Shown: piece after piece, positions 1 to 7,286 of the stretch
Layout of the letters: the number at the start of each line of letters is the position of its first letter
How positions within the stretch are numbered: position 1 is the first letter of the stretch
NCBI RefSeq assembly: GCF_017742215.1
Contig: NZ_JAGHKP010000006.1
Location: 1 to 64,000 of the forward strand
From: Chitinophaga chungangae
GTDB taxonomy: Bacteria > Bacteroidota > Bacteroidia > Chitinophagales > Chitinophagaceae
Length of the DNA: 64,000 nucleotides
Direction of reading: 5' to 3'
Made by a program: the position numbers and the translations under genes
The notes under the pieces: generated by a model
What the model was told of the DNA's origin: nothing
The model's input: only the letters and a program-made list of their open reading frames with translations
Databases searched by the model: none

Positions 1-83
1 GCCTTAGCTGATTCCATCCCTTTCAGTACACGGCGTACTACCACCAACTTCTCCTCAAAACTGAACTTTGTTCGTCTATCCAT
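1..83 (-). CDS. IS3-family transposase OrfA, N-terminal fragment cut by window edge
   Basis: The 27 visible codons begin MDRRTKFSFEEKLVVVRRVL, which matches the usual start of IS3/IS150 OrfA proteins, small helix-turn-helix DNA-binding proteins that are normally fused to the OrfB integrase by frameshifting. The start codon at 81-83 sits just inside the terminal repeat, as expected for such elements. The rest of the gene is outside the window. Confidence 0.75.
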   Translation of the reverse strand, partial: MDRRTKFSFEEKLVVVRRVLKGMESAK

Positions 84-122
84 AAAAAATGCCCCCTAAA
101 AGTGTCCAACTTTTTGGGGGCA
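1..122 (-). mobile_element. IS3-family (IS150-like) insertion sequence, one end
   Basis: The terminal inverted repeat lies at about 92-122. Read on the minus strand it starts with TG and runs TGCCCCCAAAAAGTTGGACA. The AAAAAGTTGGACA stretch is typical of IS150-group IS3 elements. A reading frame resembling the N-terminus of OrfA starts just inside it at 83 and runs off the left edge. The element ends 27 bp past the stop codon of the homoserine dehydrogenase gene. Only about 120 bp is visible, so the other end, the target duplication and the activity of the element cannot be judged. Confidence 0.85.
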
Positions 123-149
123 CTACATTATCTGACCACCTTTTTATTT

Positions 150-1340
150 TTAATCTTCATGCTCCAGTACGAGCAGGTTCACTTCTTTATTCTTCAACCA
201 TTCCGCATCTTTCAGCTTTTCGAGGTTGATGGTCCCTACCACGTAACGGCAATCGGGCGATTCGTATTTCTCCACGATGTTGTAGAACTCGGTGAGGTCT
301 ACCTGGTCGGGCGTTTTGTAGCGCACGTACACTTTCAGTTGTACGTCGTTGGTGAAAGACGGCTGGTTGGATTGTTTGATCTTTTTGTATTCGTAGCGGT
401 AATTGTACAGCAGCGCTGAAATGTCGCTCAGTACGGCGCTTCCGGTGGCGGTGCCGCCGGCGCCCTTGCCTACGAAGAATTGTTTGTCGGTGAACGCGCT
501 TTCGAGCAGCACGCCGTTGTATTCATTGTATACGTCGTACAGCAGGTTGTGCTCGCGGATGAGATGCGGCAGCACGTATGCGTTCACGGAGCCGTTCTGG
601 CGGCGGCAGTTGCCGATCAGTTTGATGGTGCAGTTGCGCTGGCGGGCGAACTGGATATCGAAATCGTTGAGGTGATTGATGCCGAAGTTGAACACTTCTT
701 CCGGTTTCACGAATGTGCCGAAAGCGTGCAGCAGCAGGATCACGATCTTGAATTTCGGGTCGTAGCCTTCCACGTCGAGCGTGGGGTCGGTTTCTGCGAA
801 ACCAAGCTCCTGCGCCTGTTTCAGCGCGGTATCGAAGCTCAGGTTCTCTTCGAATATTTTGGTGAGGATGTAGTTGGTGCTGCCGTTGCAAATGCCTTCC
901 ACGGCGTTGAGCAGGTCGTTGTCGTAGTATTCCTCGAGGTTGCGGATGATGGGAATGCTGGCGCAGCTGGACGCTTCGTACAGGAAAGGCACTTTGTTCT
1001 CCACCTGCAGCTGGTACAGTGCGGGCAGGTTTTCGGCGATCATGCGTTTGCTGGCGCTAACCACGGCTTTGCCGTTCCTGAGCGCGGTGCTCACGATATG
1101 GAAAGCGGCGTCGGTGTCGTTGATCAGTTCCACTACTACGTCGATGGTAGGATCGTTGAGAATATCGTTCGGGTCCGTCGTGAAATAGCTCATGTCTATC
1201 GGACGGGGCTTATTCGGGTCTTTGATGCAGATTTTTTTGATCCTTGCGTTGATACCTTTGGTTCGGTTCAGTACTTCGTAAAGTCCCTGGCCTACGCAGC
1301 CAAAGCCGAATATGCCGAGGTTGATGTTCTTCTTTTCCAT
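150..1340 (-). CDS. hom: Homoserine dehydrogenase (monofunctional)
   Basis: It reduces aspartate semialdehyde to homoserine with NAD(P)H, the branch point to methionine and threonine, in the cytosol. The 396-residue protein opens with a Rossmann nucleotide-binding motif (GFGCVGQG, residues 12-19). It carries the family hallmarks NGSTNYILT and GFAETDPTLDVEGYDPKFK, the latter holding acidic and Lys residues of the substrate site. There is no N-terminal aspartokinase domain, and the C-terminal tail of about 80 residues could be an ACT-like regulatory part. It lies 2 nt downstream of the metB-like gene, so both are expected on one mRNA controlled by the SAM riboswitch at 2847-2952. An IS3 element ends 27 bp past its stop, so downstream partners may have been separated from it. 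Confidence 0.93.
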   Translation of the reverse strand: MEKKNINLGIFGFGCVGQGLYEVLNRTKGINARIKKICIKDPNKPRPIDMSYFTTDPNDILNDPTIDVVVELINDTDAAFHIVSTALRNGKAVVSASKRMIAENLPALYQLQVENKVPFLYEASSCASIPIIRNLEEYYDNDLLNAVEGICNGSTNYILTKIFEENLSFDTALKQAQELGFAETDPTLDVEGYDPKFKIVILLLHAFGTFVKPEEVFNFGINHLNDFDIQFARQRNCTIKLIGNCRRQNGSVNAYVLPHLIREHNLLYDVYNEYNGVLLESAFTDKQFFVGKGAGGTATGSAVLSDISALLYNYRYEYKKIKQSNQPSFTNDVQLKVYVRYKTPDQVDLTEFYNIVEKYESPDCRYVVGTINLEKLKDAEWLKNKEVNLLVLEHED

Positions 1341-1342
1341 AG

Positions 1343-2521
1343 TTATTGCAGTACGGTAATTTGTTTGCCGATGGGCTGATTTAATTTATCCAATGCTTGT
1401 TTCAGGTCGTTGATCAGGTCTTCCGAATCTTCGATGCCAACGGAAAGGCGGATGCAGGATTCCTGCAGGCCGGCTTTTTTGCGGAACTCTTCGGGGATAT
1501 TCCGGTGCGTCATCGTAACAGGATGGTTCAGCATGCTTTTTACGCCGCCGAAACTTTCCGCGAGTTTGAACAATTTGGTGGTGTTCACGATGCGGATGGC
1601 ATTTTTGATCTGGTCTTCCTTCAGCGAAAAACTCACCATGCCGCCATATCCTTTTTGTTGTTTGCGGGCGATGTGATGATTTTTATGGGTGGCGAGGCCG
1701 GGGTAGAACACTTTGTCTACCGCGGGATGTTCCGCCAGCCAGGAAGCGATGGCGAGCGCGTTGGCGCATTGTTTTTCGAGCCGCAGGCTCAGCGTTTCGA
1801 TGCCGCGGATGGTGAGCCAGGCTTCGAAGGGACTGAGGATGCTGCCGGAAATGTTCTGGTTGAACTTCAGCTGGTCCGCCAGAGTTTTTGAATTTACCAC
1901 CACGAGGCCGGCGATCACGTCCGTATGGCCCGCCAGGTATTTGGAGGCGCTGTGGATCACAACGTCTGCCCCGAGCGGGATCGGTTTTTGCAACAGGGGA
2001 GTGCTGAAGGTATTGTCTACCACCAGCAGGATATTGTGCTGTTTTGCGATCTTGCTGATAGATTTGATGTCGGATATTTTCAACGTTGGATTGGTGGGCG
2101 ATTCCAGCCAGATGATCTTTGTTTTGGGAGTGATCTTTTCCAGCACTTTGTCGGTATCGCTCATGTCCACGAAGTTCACTTTGATGCCGAACCTTTCGAA
2201 CATGCTGTTGAAAATGGAAAAGATGCCGCCGTATGTATCTTCCACCGCCATGATCTCATCGCCGGTTTTGAGCAGTTTGAGCACGGCGTCGATGGCGCTC
2301 ATGCCGCTGGCGAAGGCGAAACCGGCATACCCGTCCTCCAGGTTGCAGATCAGGTCTTCCAGCACTTTCCGCGTGGGGTTGTTGGCCCGCGAAAATTCAA
2401 ACCCTTTGTTGATGCCCGGGCTTTCCTGTACAAACGTGGACGTTTGGTAGATAGGCACGGAGATCGCCCCGGTGAGCTCGTCCACCGGGATGCTGTGGAT
2501 CAGTTGTGTAGATGGTTTCAT
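1343..2521 (-). CDS. Cystathionine gamma-synthase / O-acylhomoserine sulfhydrylase family PLP enzyme
   Basis: This 392-residue fold-type I PLP enzyme belongs to the Cys/Met metabolism family. It most likely joins an activated homoserine to cysteine or sulfide on the way to methionine. The PLP lysine is K194 in SASKYLAGHTDV; VVDNTFSTP (Asp169 contacts the PLP nitrogen) and WLESPTNPT are also present. Sequence alone does not separate gamma-synthase from gamma-lyase. The SAM-I riboswitch upstream and the co-transcribed hom favour the biosynthetic role (metB/metZ type). The start codon at 2519-2521 lies inside the first copy of a 55-bp tandem repeat, so its leader is unusual. Confidence 0.88.
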   Translation of the reverse strand: MKPSTQLIHSIPVDELTGAISVPIYQTSTFVQESPGINKGFEFSRANNPTRKVLEDLICNLEDGYAGFAFASGMSAIDAVLKLLKTGDEIMAVEDTYGGIFSIFNSMFERFGIKVNFVDMSDTDKVLEKITPKTKIIWLESPTNPTLKISDIKSISKIAKQHNILLVVDNTFSTPLLQKPIPLGADVVIHSASKYLAGHTDVIAGLVVVNSKTLADQLKFNQNISGSILSPFEAWLTIRGIETLSLRLEKQCANALAIASWLAEHPAVDKVFYPGLATHKNHHIARKQQKGYGGMVSFSLKEDQIKNAIRIVNTTKLFKLAESFGGVKSMLNHPVTMTHRNIPEEFRKKAGLQESCIRLSVGIEDSEDLINDLKQALDKLNQPIGKQITVLQ

Positions 2522-2633
2522 CCGTTAATAATTTGATTTCAATTGCCGGATGGCATCTCGCTTCGCTCGGTGTCATCCGTTAATAGTTTGACTTCAATTG
2601 CCGGATGGCACCTCCCTTTGGTCGGTGTCATCA
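2519..2633 (-). repeat. Two tandem copies of a 55-bp structured repeat in the metB-like leader
   Basis: Two near-identical units with a 55-bp period start at 2519 and 2574; a trace of a third begins at 2629. Each unit contains a 31-nt imperfect hairpin (2548-2578 and 2603-2633, minus strand). Both hairpins keep an A.C mismatch and a tandem GA/AG mismatch at the same stem positions. One inner pair changes from G-C in one copy to C-G in the other, a compensatory change that supports a folded structure. The metB-like ATG is part of unit 1. The outermost pair is lost in copy 2. The origin is unknown; a REP-like palindromic repeat is possible. Confidence 0.7.
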
Positions 2634-2773
2634 CAATTATTTTTTACTTCATTTTCACGCCCGCACAAAAGCCGGTCTTCTGGTGGTCCTTGTTTTTACG
2701 AAACGGCACGCCGCTGCGGTTCACTGTAACAAATGTGATTCAAAAATCTCAGCTTATGTCAGATGGAAGGAAA

Positions 2774-2803
2774 TAAAAAAAGCCCTTCCGGAGCTGGAAG
2801 GGC
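2774..2803 (-). terminator. Rho-independent terminator of the SAM riboswitch
   Basis: An 8-bp GC-rich stem (2782-2789 with 2796-2803) is followed on the minus strand by seven T. It lies about 43 nt beyond the 3' end of the SAM-I aptamer and more than 250 nt before the first start codon. This is the expected position for the off-state terminator of a transcriptional riboswitch. Confidence 0.85.
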
Positions 2804-2846
2804 CTTCGCAAATATCTTAGATGTGCAAAATGTAAACCGCTGCCAA

Positions 2847-2952
2847 CTTATCTTTCCCCTTTCCGGGGCCGGAATTAGCACCTTTTCCCGGAATGCTCCG
2901 GGATGGTTGCTAAGGCTTCGCAGGGCCAGTACCCTCTGCCTTTCTGGATAAG
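2847..2952 (-). ncRNA. SAM-I (S-box) riboswitch aptamer
   Basis: Read on the minus strand, P1 is formed by CTTATC (2947-2952) and GATAAG (2847-2852). Between them are the conserved S-box blocks GCAGAGGGTACTGGCCC, GAAGCCTTAGCAACC and AAGGTGCTAATTCC in the right order. The aptamer binds S-adenosylmethionine; high SAM should favour the terminator at 2774-2803 and switch off the metB-like/hom operon. The match to the consensus is strong. Confidence 0.95.
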
Positions 2953-2972
2953 TGATGTTTAAGAACTGTGCG

Positions 2973-3005
2973 CAAAGGTAAGGTCAGAAACGGCAATTTT
3001 CCAAA
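2973..3005 (-). promoter_or_regulatory. Bacteroidota-type promoter for the SAM riboswitch leader
   Basis: On the minus strand a TTTG -33 box (3002-3005) is followed after 21 nt by TACCTTTG (2973-2980). This is an exact match to the TAnnTTTG -7 consensus of the Bacteroidota primary sigma factor. It would start transcription about 10-15 nt upstream of riboswitch helix P1, the usual arrangement. Confidence 0.7.
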
Positions 3006-3072
3006 TACATCCGCGAATTTCGATTTTTACTAAAATTTATAGTAATTTATTAACCGAAAGTAATACTTTTTT

Positions 3073-4428
3073 ATGTTGTCTGTTAACCCCCTCTGCTCTG
3101 AGGCCCTGCTCCAGTATATCTGGCTGTCCGGGCTTTTCGACCCGTTCAATCTCGCCACCGTTACCGGCGAGCCCGTCGTTATCCTAAGTCCCGGCCAGCT
3201 CAACCGCGACGGCGGCCCCGATTTCACCGCCGCCCGCCTGCGCATCGCCGGTTTGGAATGGGCCGGGAACGTGGAATTGCATTACCGCACGTCCGACTGG
3301 CGCCGCCACGGCCATCAGCACAACCCGAAATATCACAATGTGATCCTCCATGTGGTGTTCGAGCACGACCTCCCCGCGCGGCCCGCACCGGGGAAAGGCC
3401 CGTCCCGCAAAACTTCGCGGCGAACGCCGCCCGAAATGCCCGGCCCGCCGCCGATCCCCGTTCTGGAGCTGCAACACCGCATCCCGAAAATGCTGCTGCG
3501 CCGTTACCATCACCTGATGGAGCAGGCTGCTTTCGTGCCCTGCGCCCCACTGCTGCACCGTGTGCCGGAAGAAATCTGGGAAAGCTGGAAACCCCGGCTG
3601 ATCGAGGAAAGGTTTGCCAGGAAAACGGAGCTTTACCGCAACTGGCTCGAACAAACCCGCTTCAACTGGGAAGAAGTGTGCACCCGCGCCATGGCACAGA
3701 GCTACGGCATGCCGGTGAATACCGCGGCTTTTATGGAACTGGTGCAATCCATTCCCTTTATGCTGCTGGCCCGCACCCGCCTCTACCGACACCGCCTGGA
3801 AGCCCTGCTGTTCGGCCAGGCCGGTATGCTGGAAACCGCTTTTCAGGACGACTACCCCAAAACGCTCCAGACCGAATACCGCTTCCTGCAACATAAATAC
3901 AACCTTCAGCCCATGCCGCCCTATCGCTGGCAATGGCTGCGGATGCGTCCCGCATCGTTCCCCAGCCTGCGTATCGCGCATTTCGCGGCCGTACTGCATG
4001 CCACGCCGCATTTTTTTTCCCGCCTGCTGGATACCGAAAGCCAGCATGCCCTCGAAAAACTTTTACACGCGGAGCCTGATCCGTACTGGCAATTCCATTA
4101 CCGGTTCGACATTCCCTCCGTACGCACCGCCGGCCCCGGCAAACATATCCTGCATCACCTGATGATCAACACCGTAGCCCCGCTGCTCTACCTCTACGGC
4201 AAACACATGCGCCTGCCCGGATACCAGCAACGCGCATCAGACCTGCTGGCAGCCCTTCCCGCGGAAAACAACCACATCATCCGCGGCTGGGCGGATGAAA
4301 AGATACCGGCCAACACCGCAAAAGATTCGCAAAGCCTTTTGCAGCTCAAACAATATTACTGCGACCGGAAAAGATGCCTGGAATGTAAAGTGGGCAGAAA
4401 CCTCCTAAGCGGGGGGGCGGAAGACTGA
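3073..4428 (+). CDS. DUF2851 family protein
   Basis: The 451-residue cytosolic protein matches the DUF2851 family found across Bacteroidota. Recognisable blocks are the N-terminal LLQYIWLSGLFD, the PGQLNRDGGPDF segment, and GNVELHYRTSDWRRHGHQHN followed by NVILHVV. The many conserved His, Asp and Glu residues suggest a metal- or nucleic-acid-related enzyme, but the function is not established. Near the C-terminus are three cysteines (YYCDRKRCLECK) that might bind metal. A Pro/Arg-rich insertion at about residues 100-120 is probably a loop. The stop codon lies inside the left arm of the hairpin cassette at 4419-4512, so the last codons are duplicated in inverted form downstream. Confidence 0.85.
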   Translation: MLSVNPLCSEALLQYIWLSGLFDPFNLATVTGEPVVILSPGQLNRDGGPDFTAARLRIAGLEWAGNVELHYRTSDWRRHGHQHNPKYHNVILHVVFEHDLPARPAPGKGPSRKTSRRTPPEMPGPPPIPVLELQHRIPKMLLRRYHHLMEQAAFVPCAPLLHRVPEEIWESWKPRLIEERFARKTELYRNWLEQTRFNWEEVCTRAMAQSYGMPVNTAAFMELVQSIPFMLLARTRLYRHRLEALLFGQAGMLETAFQDDYPKTLQTEYRFLQHKYNLQPMPPYRWQWLRMRPASFPSLRIAHFAAVLHATPHFFSRLLDTESQHALEKLLHAEPDPYWQFHYRFDIPSVRTAGPGKHILHHLMINTVAPLLYLYGKHMRLPGYQQRASDLLAALPAENNHIIRGWADEKIPANTAKDSQSLLQLKQYYCDRKRCLECKVGRNLLSGGAED

Positions 4429-4512
4429 TCTCAAATTTTCTAAAAAAGAACTGGGCTGTGAGTTTCAGGGCAATGGGCACAGCTTTTTTAGAAAATTTGA
4501 GATCAGTCTTCC
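4419..4512 (+). repeat. Hairpin cassette, copy 1: 29-bp perfect inverted repeat around a 36-nt conserved core
   Basis: Arms 4419-4447 and 4484-4512 are perfect inverse complements over 29 bp; the loop is 4448-4483. The left arm starts within the last codons of the DUF2851 gene and includes its stop. The core reads GAACTGGGC...ATGGGCACAGC and is bounded by A6 and T6. Copy 2 (4648-4744) has a related core but unrelated arms. In both copies the core has the same orientation relative to the gene it follows. As RNA this would be a very strong stem and may act as a terminator, but there is no terminal T-tract after the right arm. Confidence 0.9.
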
Positions 4513-4647
4513 TTTGGTGTAACAAAAAAAAGAACGTTGGCATGTGGCCGGGTTTTTTGGAAAACAAACACCCTTCAAACACAGTGGGGAAACAAAAAGC
4601 GGCAATTATTATTCCTGTGCCTGATCATCCTGGGTTTTTCCCCGGGG

Positions 4648-4744
4648 AAAATCAGCATGTTTTAAATTTAAAAAAAGCTGTGCCCATAGCCACTGCCATC
4701 CACCGCCCAGTTTCTTTTTTTTAAATTTAAAACATGCTGATTTT
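4648..4744 (-). repeat. Hairpin cassette, copy 2: 29-bp perfect inverted repeat around a 39-nt conserved core
   Basis: Arms 4648-4676 and 4716-4744 pair perfectly over 29 bp. The right arm ends 3 bp from the osmC stop codon, so on the minus strand the cassette directly follows osmC. The core on that strand reads GAAACTGGGC...ATGGGCACAGC between A- and T-runs, matching copy 1. The remaining arm sequence (AT-rich, with CAGCATG) is unrelated to copy 1. The 135 bp between the two cassettes shows no coding potential. Confidence 0.9.
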
Positions 4745-4747
4745 TGG

Positions 4748-5155
4748 TTACCAATTGAAGGTGATGTTTTGTTGGATATCGGGATGAATACTTTCCGCTA
4801 CGGGGCAGGTGTATGCCGCGTTTTCCAGGATCTTGCGGTCTTTGTCCTGCAGGCCGTGGCCGGCGGGAAAATCGAAGCGGATATTGATGCCTGTTATACG
4901 GCGGGGTTCGGTGCCCATGATCTTTTCGACGCTTACTTTCGTGTTTTCGATATTCCAGCCTTTGTCGCGGGCTTTGATGCCCATGATGGTGAGCATGCAG
5001 GAGCCGAGGGCGGTTGCCACCAGGTCGCTGGGTGAAAACCGCTCGCCTTTGCCGTTGTTGTCTACCGGTGCGTCCGTATTGATGACCGTCCCTGACCGGA
5101 CGTGCGTGGCCGTTGTTCTGAGCTCGCCGTTATAAATGATCGATGCAGTTTCCAT
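4748..5155 (-). CDS. OsmC family peroxiredoxin-like protein
   Basis: The 135-residue protein has the OsmC/Ohr fold pattern: FSPSDLVATALGSCMLT around Cys53 and NAAYTCPVAESI around Cys117. These two cysteines form the thiol redox pair that reduces organic hydroperoxides in characterised members. The protein is cytosolic and about the usual length. The sequence is closer to the general OsmC/YhfA type than to classical Ohr, so the substrate is uncertain. The gene stands alone and faces the DUF2851 gene, with two hairpin cassettes between them. Confidence 0.85.
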   Translation of the reverse strand: METASIIYNGELRTTATHVRSGTVINTDAPVDNNGKGERFSPSDLVATALGSCMLTIMGIKARDKGWNIENTKVSVEKIMGTEPRRITGINIRFDFPAGHGLQDKDRKILENAAYTCPVAESIHPDIQQNITFNW

Positions 5156-5251
5156 GATGATTGATTTTAGATGTAAAATAAGCGTATTTTTAATAAATCG
5201 GGCCCGCCCGGCCGCGGGCGGGGAAGGCAGCCAACTACCAACTTATTTCTG

Positions 5252-5259
5252 TATGTTTG
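5252..5259 (+). promoter_or_regulatory. Possible -7 box upstream of the outer-membrane protein gene
   Basis: TATGTTTG is an exact TAnnTTTG match about 60 bp before the GTG start at 5318, in an AT-rich spacer. No clear TTTG -33 box lies at 19-21 bp upstream, so support is partial. Confidence 0.4.
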
Positions 5260-5317
5260 TATAGGAATAAAACATAAATCATAATCAGGCGTTTAATAAA
5301 TATAATTGCGCAACACG

Positions 5318-6151
5318 GTGAAAAAAATCAATGTACTCTTACTGCTCTTGATGGCTTCTATGACGCTCTATGCCCAGAATTCCGACAAGCCTTCCAAGAA
5401 AGAAGAACGGGAACAGAAAAGACTGCGGAAAATCTCGCTGTTCAGGGAAATAGAGGAAGGTGATAACCTTTTCAACAGGGAATTTTCCGGTGGCGCACGC
5501 CTCAACACCGACGGCTGGACCGGCTTTCTCGAAATGGGTTTTCGCAAAACGGCCAGCAGGGTCAATTTTTTTCAGTTTGAATTTTCAGAGAAAAGAGACG
5601 CCAAGCAGGACCGTTCCTCCAGGATGATCCCCGCTGGCGGCGGTTTCTATATCAGCAGCACGCCTTTTGTGTACGGTAAAATGAACAACTTTTACGCGGC
5701 CAAGCTCGGCATCGGCCAGAAACGGCTGATCGGCGGCAAAGGCAACAAAAACGGCGTGGAAGTGAACTTCCTGTATTATGGCGGCCTGTCCGCCGGGCTT
5801 ATCAAGCCCTATTACCTGGAGCTGACCAACGATTCCGGCGATCCCAATACCCGTAAGATCGTGAAATACTCAGACGATATCCGCGACGATTTCCTGAACC
5901 GCGACCTTATCTACGGCGCCGGCGGCTTCGGCCGTGGCTGGAGCGAAATGAGCATTACGCCGGGCCTCCATGCAAGAACGGGCTTCCGGTTCGACTGGGC
6001 GCGTTTTAACGACGTTGTTTCCGCGCTCGAAGTGGGCATCAACGCCGAATATTATACCAAAAAGGTGCAAATTATGGTCGATCAGGAAGGTAAGTCGTTC
6101 TTTTTCAATGCTTACGTAGGAATACAGCTGGGAAAACGCTGGAATAAGTAA
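5318..6151 (+). CDS. Secreted outer-membrane beta-barrel-like protein, function unknown
   Basis: The start was placed at GTG 5318, giving a standard signal peptide (MKKINVLLLLLMASMTLYAQ); an upstream TTG at 5306 would add four residues. About 277 residues. After a charged linker (KPSKKEEREQKRLRK) come alternating hydrophobic/aromatic stretches with Gly turns, ending in an aromatic-rich strand (FFFNAYVGIQLGKRW). This pattern suggests an outer-membrane beta-barrel. No family is recognised with certainty; similar proteins of unknown role are common in Bacteroidota. It lies 27 bp upstream of lipA, but lipA seems to have its own -7 box, so a functional link is not implied. Confidence 0.6.
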   Translation: MKKINVLLLLLMASMTLYAQNSDKPSKKEEREQKRLRKISLFREIEEGDNLFNREFSGGARLNTDGWTGFLEMGFRKTASRVNFFQFEFSEKRDAKQDRSSRMIPAGGGFYISSTPFVYGKMNNFYAAKLGIGQKRLIGGKGNKNGVEVNFLYYGGLSAGLIKPYYLELTNDSGDPNTRKIVKYSDDIRDDFLNRDLIYGAGGFGRGWSEMSITPGLHARTGFRFDWARFNDVVSALEVGINAEYYTKKVQIMVDQEGKSFFFNAYVGIQLGKRWNK

Positions 6152-6156
6152 CTTTG
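6149..6156 (+). promoter_or_regulatory. Possible -7 box of the lipA promoter
   Basis: TAACTTTG is an exact TAnnTTTG match overlapping the stop codon of the preceding gene and 22 bp before the lipA start. A good -33 box is not evident. Confidence 0.4.
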
Positions 6157-6178
6157 TACCTTAAAGAAAGGATTTGCG

Positions 6179-7075
6179 ATGCAAGAATTACCCGTAATCG
6201 CGGCCGGAGAACCGGTTGCGCAGAGAGTGAAAAAGCCCGACTGGCTCAGAGTGAAATTGCCGATCGGAGAGAATTACAGGCAGGTAAGGAACCTGGTAGA
6301 CACCCATAAACTTCATACCATCTGTGAAAGCGGCAATTGTCCCAATATGGGCGAATGCTGGGGAGCCGGAACGGCCACTTTCATGATCCTTGGAAATATA
6401 TGCACCCGCAGCTGCGGCTTTTGCGCCGTAGCCACCGGCCGGCCCGAAGCCGTAGACTGGGACGAGCCCCAGCGCGTAGCGGAAGCCATTTACCTCATGA
6501 AAGTAAAACATGCGGTAATTACGTCTGTAGACAGGGATGAACTGAAAGACGGCGGCTCCATCATCTGGGCCAATACCATCAAGGCCGTGCGCGCTCTCAA
6601 CCCTGAAACCACCATGGAAACCCTTATCCCCGATTTCAGGGGTATCTGGGAAAACCTGGAAAGGGTGATCGAAGCCGCGCCGGAAGTGGTAAGCCACAAC
6701 GTGGAGACCGTGGAGCGCATGACCAAACAGGTGCGCATCCAGGCGAAATACCACCGCAGTCTGGAAGTGATCCGCCGGTTAAAAGAAGGCGGCATGCGCA
6801 CCAAAAGCGGCATCATGCTGGGCCTCGGCGAAACCAAGGAAGAAGTGGTACAGGCTATGCAGGACCTCTACGACAATGGCTGCGACGTTGTAACGCTCGG
6901 CCAGTACCTGCAGCCTACTCCCAAACATCTCCCCGTTGTCCGTTTTGTACACCCGGACGAGTTCGCGGAACTGCGCGAGATCGGTTACGGCATGGGCCTC
7001 GATTATGTGGAAGCAGGGCCGCTGGTGAGATCGTCTTACCACGCCGAAAAACACATCTTCAGCGGCAGGAAATAA
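6179..7075 (+). CDS. lipA: Lipoyl synthase
   Basis: This radical SAM enzyme inserts two sulfur atoms into octanoyl groups carried on lipoyl domains, making the lipoyl cofactor of 2-oxoacid dehydrogenases and the glycine cleavage system. Both cluster motifs are present: the auxiliary cluster cysteines Cys49, Cys54 and Cys60 ([12 protein letters not shown]) and the radical SAM CxxxCxxC at Cys75, Cys79 and Cys82. The C-terminal RSSYHAE segment supplies the serine ligand of the auxiliary cluster. The length of 298 residues is normal. A terminator at 7098 follows. No lipB is in the window. Confidence 0.97.
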   Translation: MQELPVIAAGEPVAQRVKKPDWLRVKLPIGENYRQVRNLVDTHKLHTICESGNCPNMGECWGAGTATFMILGNICTRSCGFCAVATGRPEAVDWDEPQRVAEAIYLMKVKHAVITSVDRDELKDGGSIIWANTIKAVRALNPETTMETLIPDFRGIWENLERVIEAAPEVVSHNVETVERMTKQVRIQAKYHRSLEVIRRLKEGGMRTKSGIMLGLGETKEEVVQAMQDLYDNGCDVVTLGQYLQPTPKHLPVVRFVHPDEFAELREIGYGMGLDYVEAGPLVRSSYHAEKHIFSGRK

Positions 7076-7097
7076 GCCGCAAGAACTTACTGAATAT

Positions 7098-7126
7098 AGC
7101 CCGGAGTCATCGTTCCGGGCTTTTTT
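7098..7126 (+). terminator. Rho-independent terminator after lipA
   Basis: An 8-bp stem (agcccgga at 7098-7105 with tccgggct at 7114-7121) is followed by a run of six T. It lies 22 bp after the lipA stop. Confidence 0.85.
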
Positions 7127-7286
7127 ATGCTGCAAGTCAGCTTCCGCGCATAACCCACCTGAAAGACTTCCGCCAGCCATCGGTTCCATGCCGCTTTCAG
7201 TTTTTCGTTCCCCGCTTTCGTTAACTTTTTATTTCTTTCCGCAATAATCAATTAAACTCTCCCCCCGATTGCCTATTTTTCTGACC

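Noticed and set aside
2519-2633. CRISPR-like repeat
   Set aside because: There are only two adjacent units with no unique spacers between them and no cas genes nearby.
4419-4744. Retron or diversity-generating element
   Set aside because: The long hairpins recall msd-type structures, but no reverse transcriptase is encoded in the window; the arms also differ in each copy, which does not fit a single ncRNA gene.
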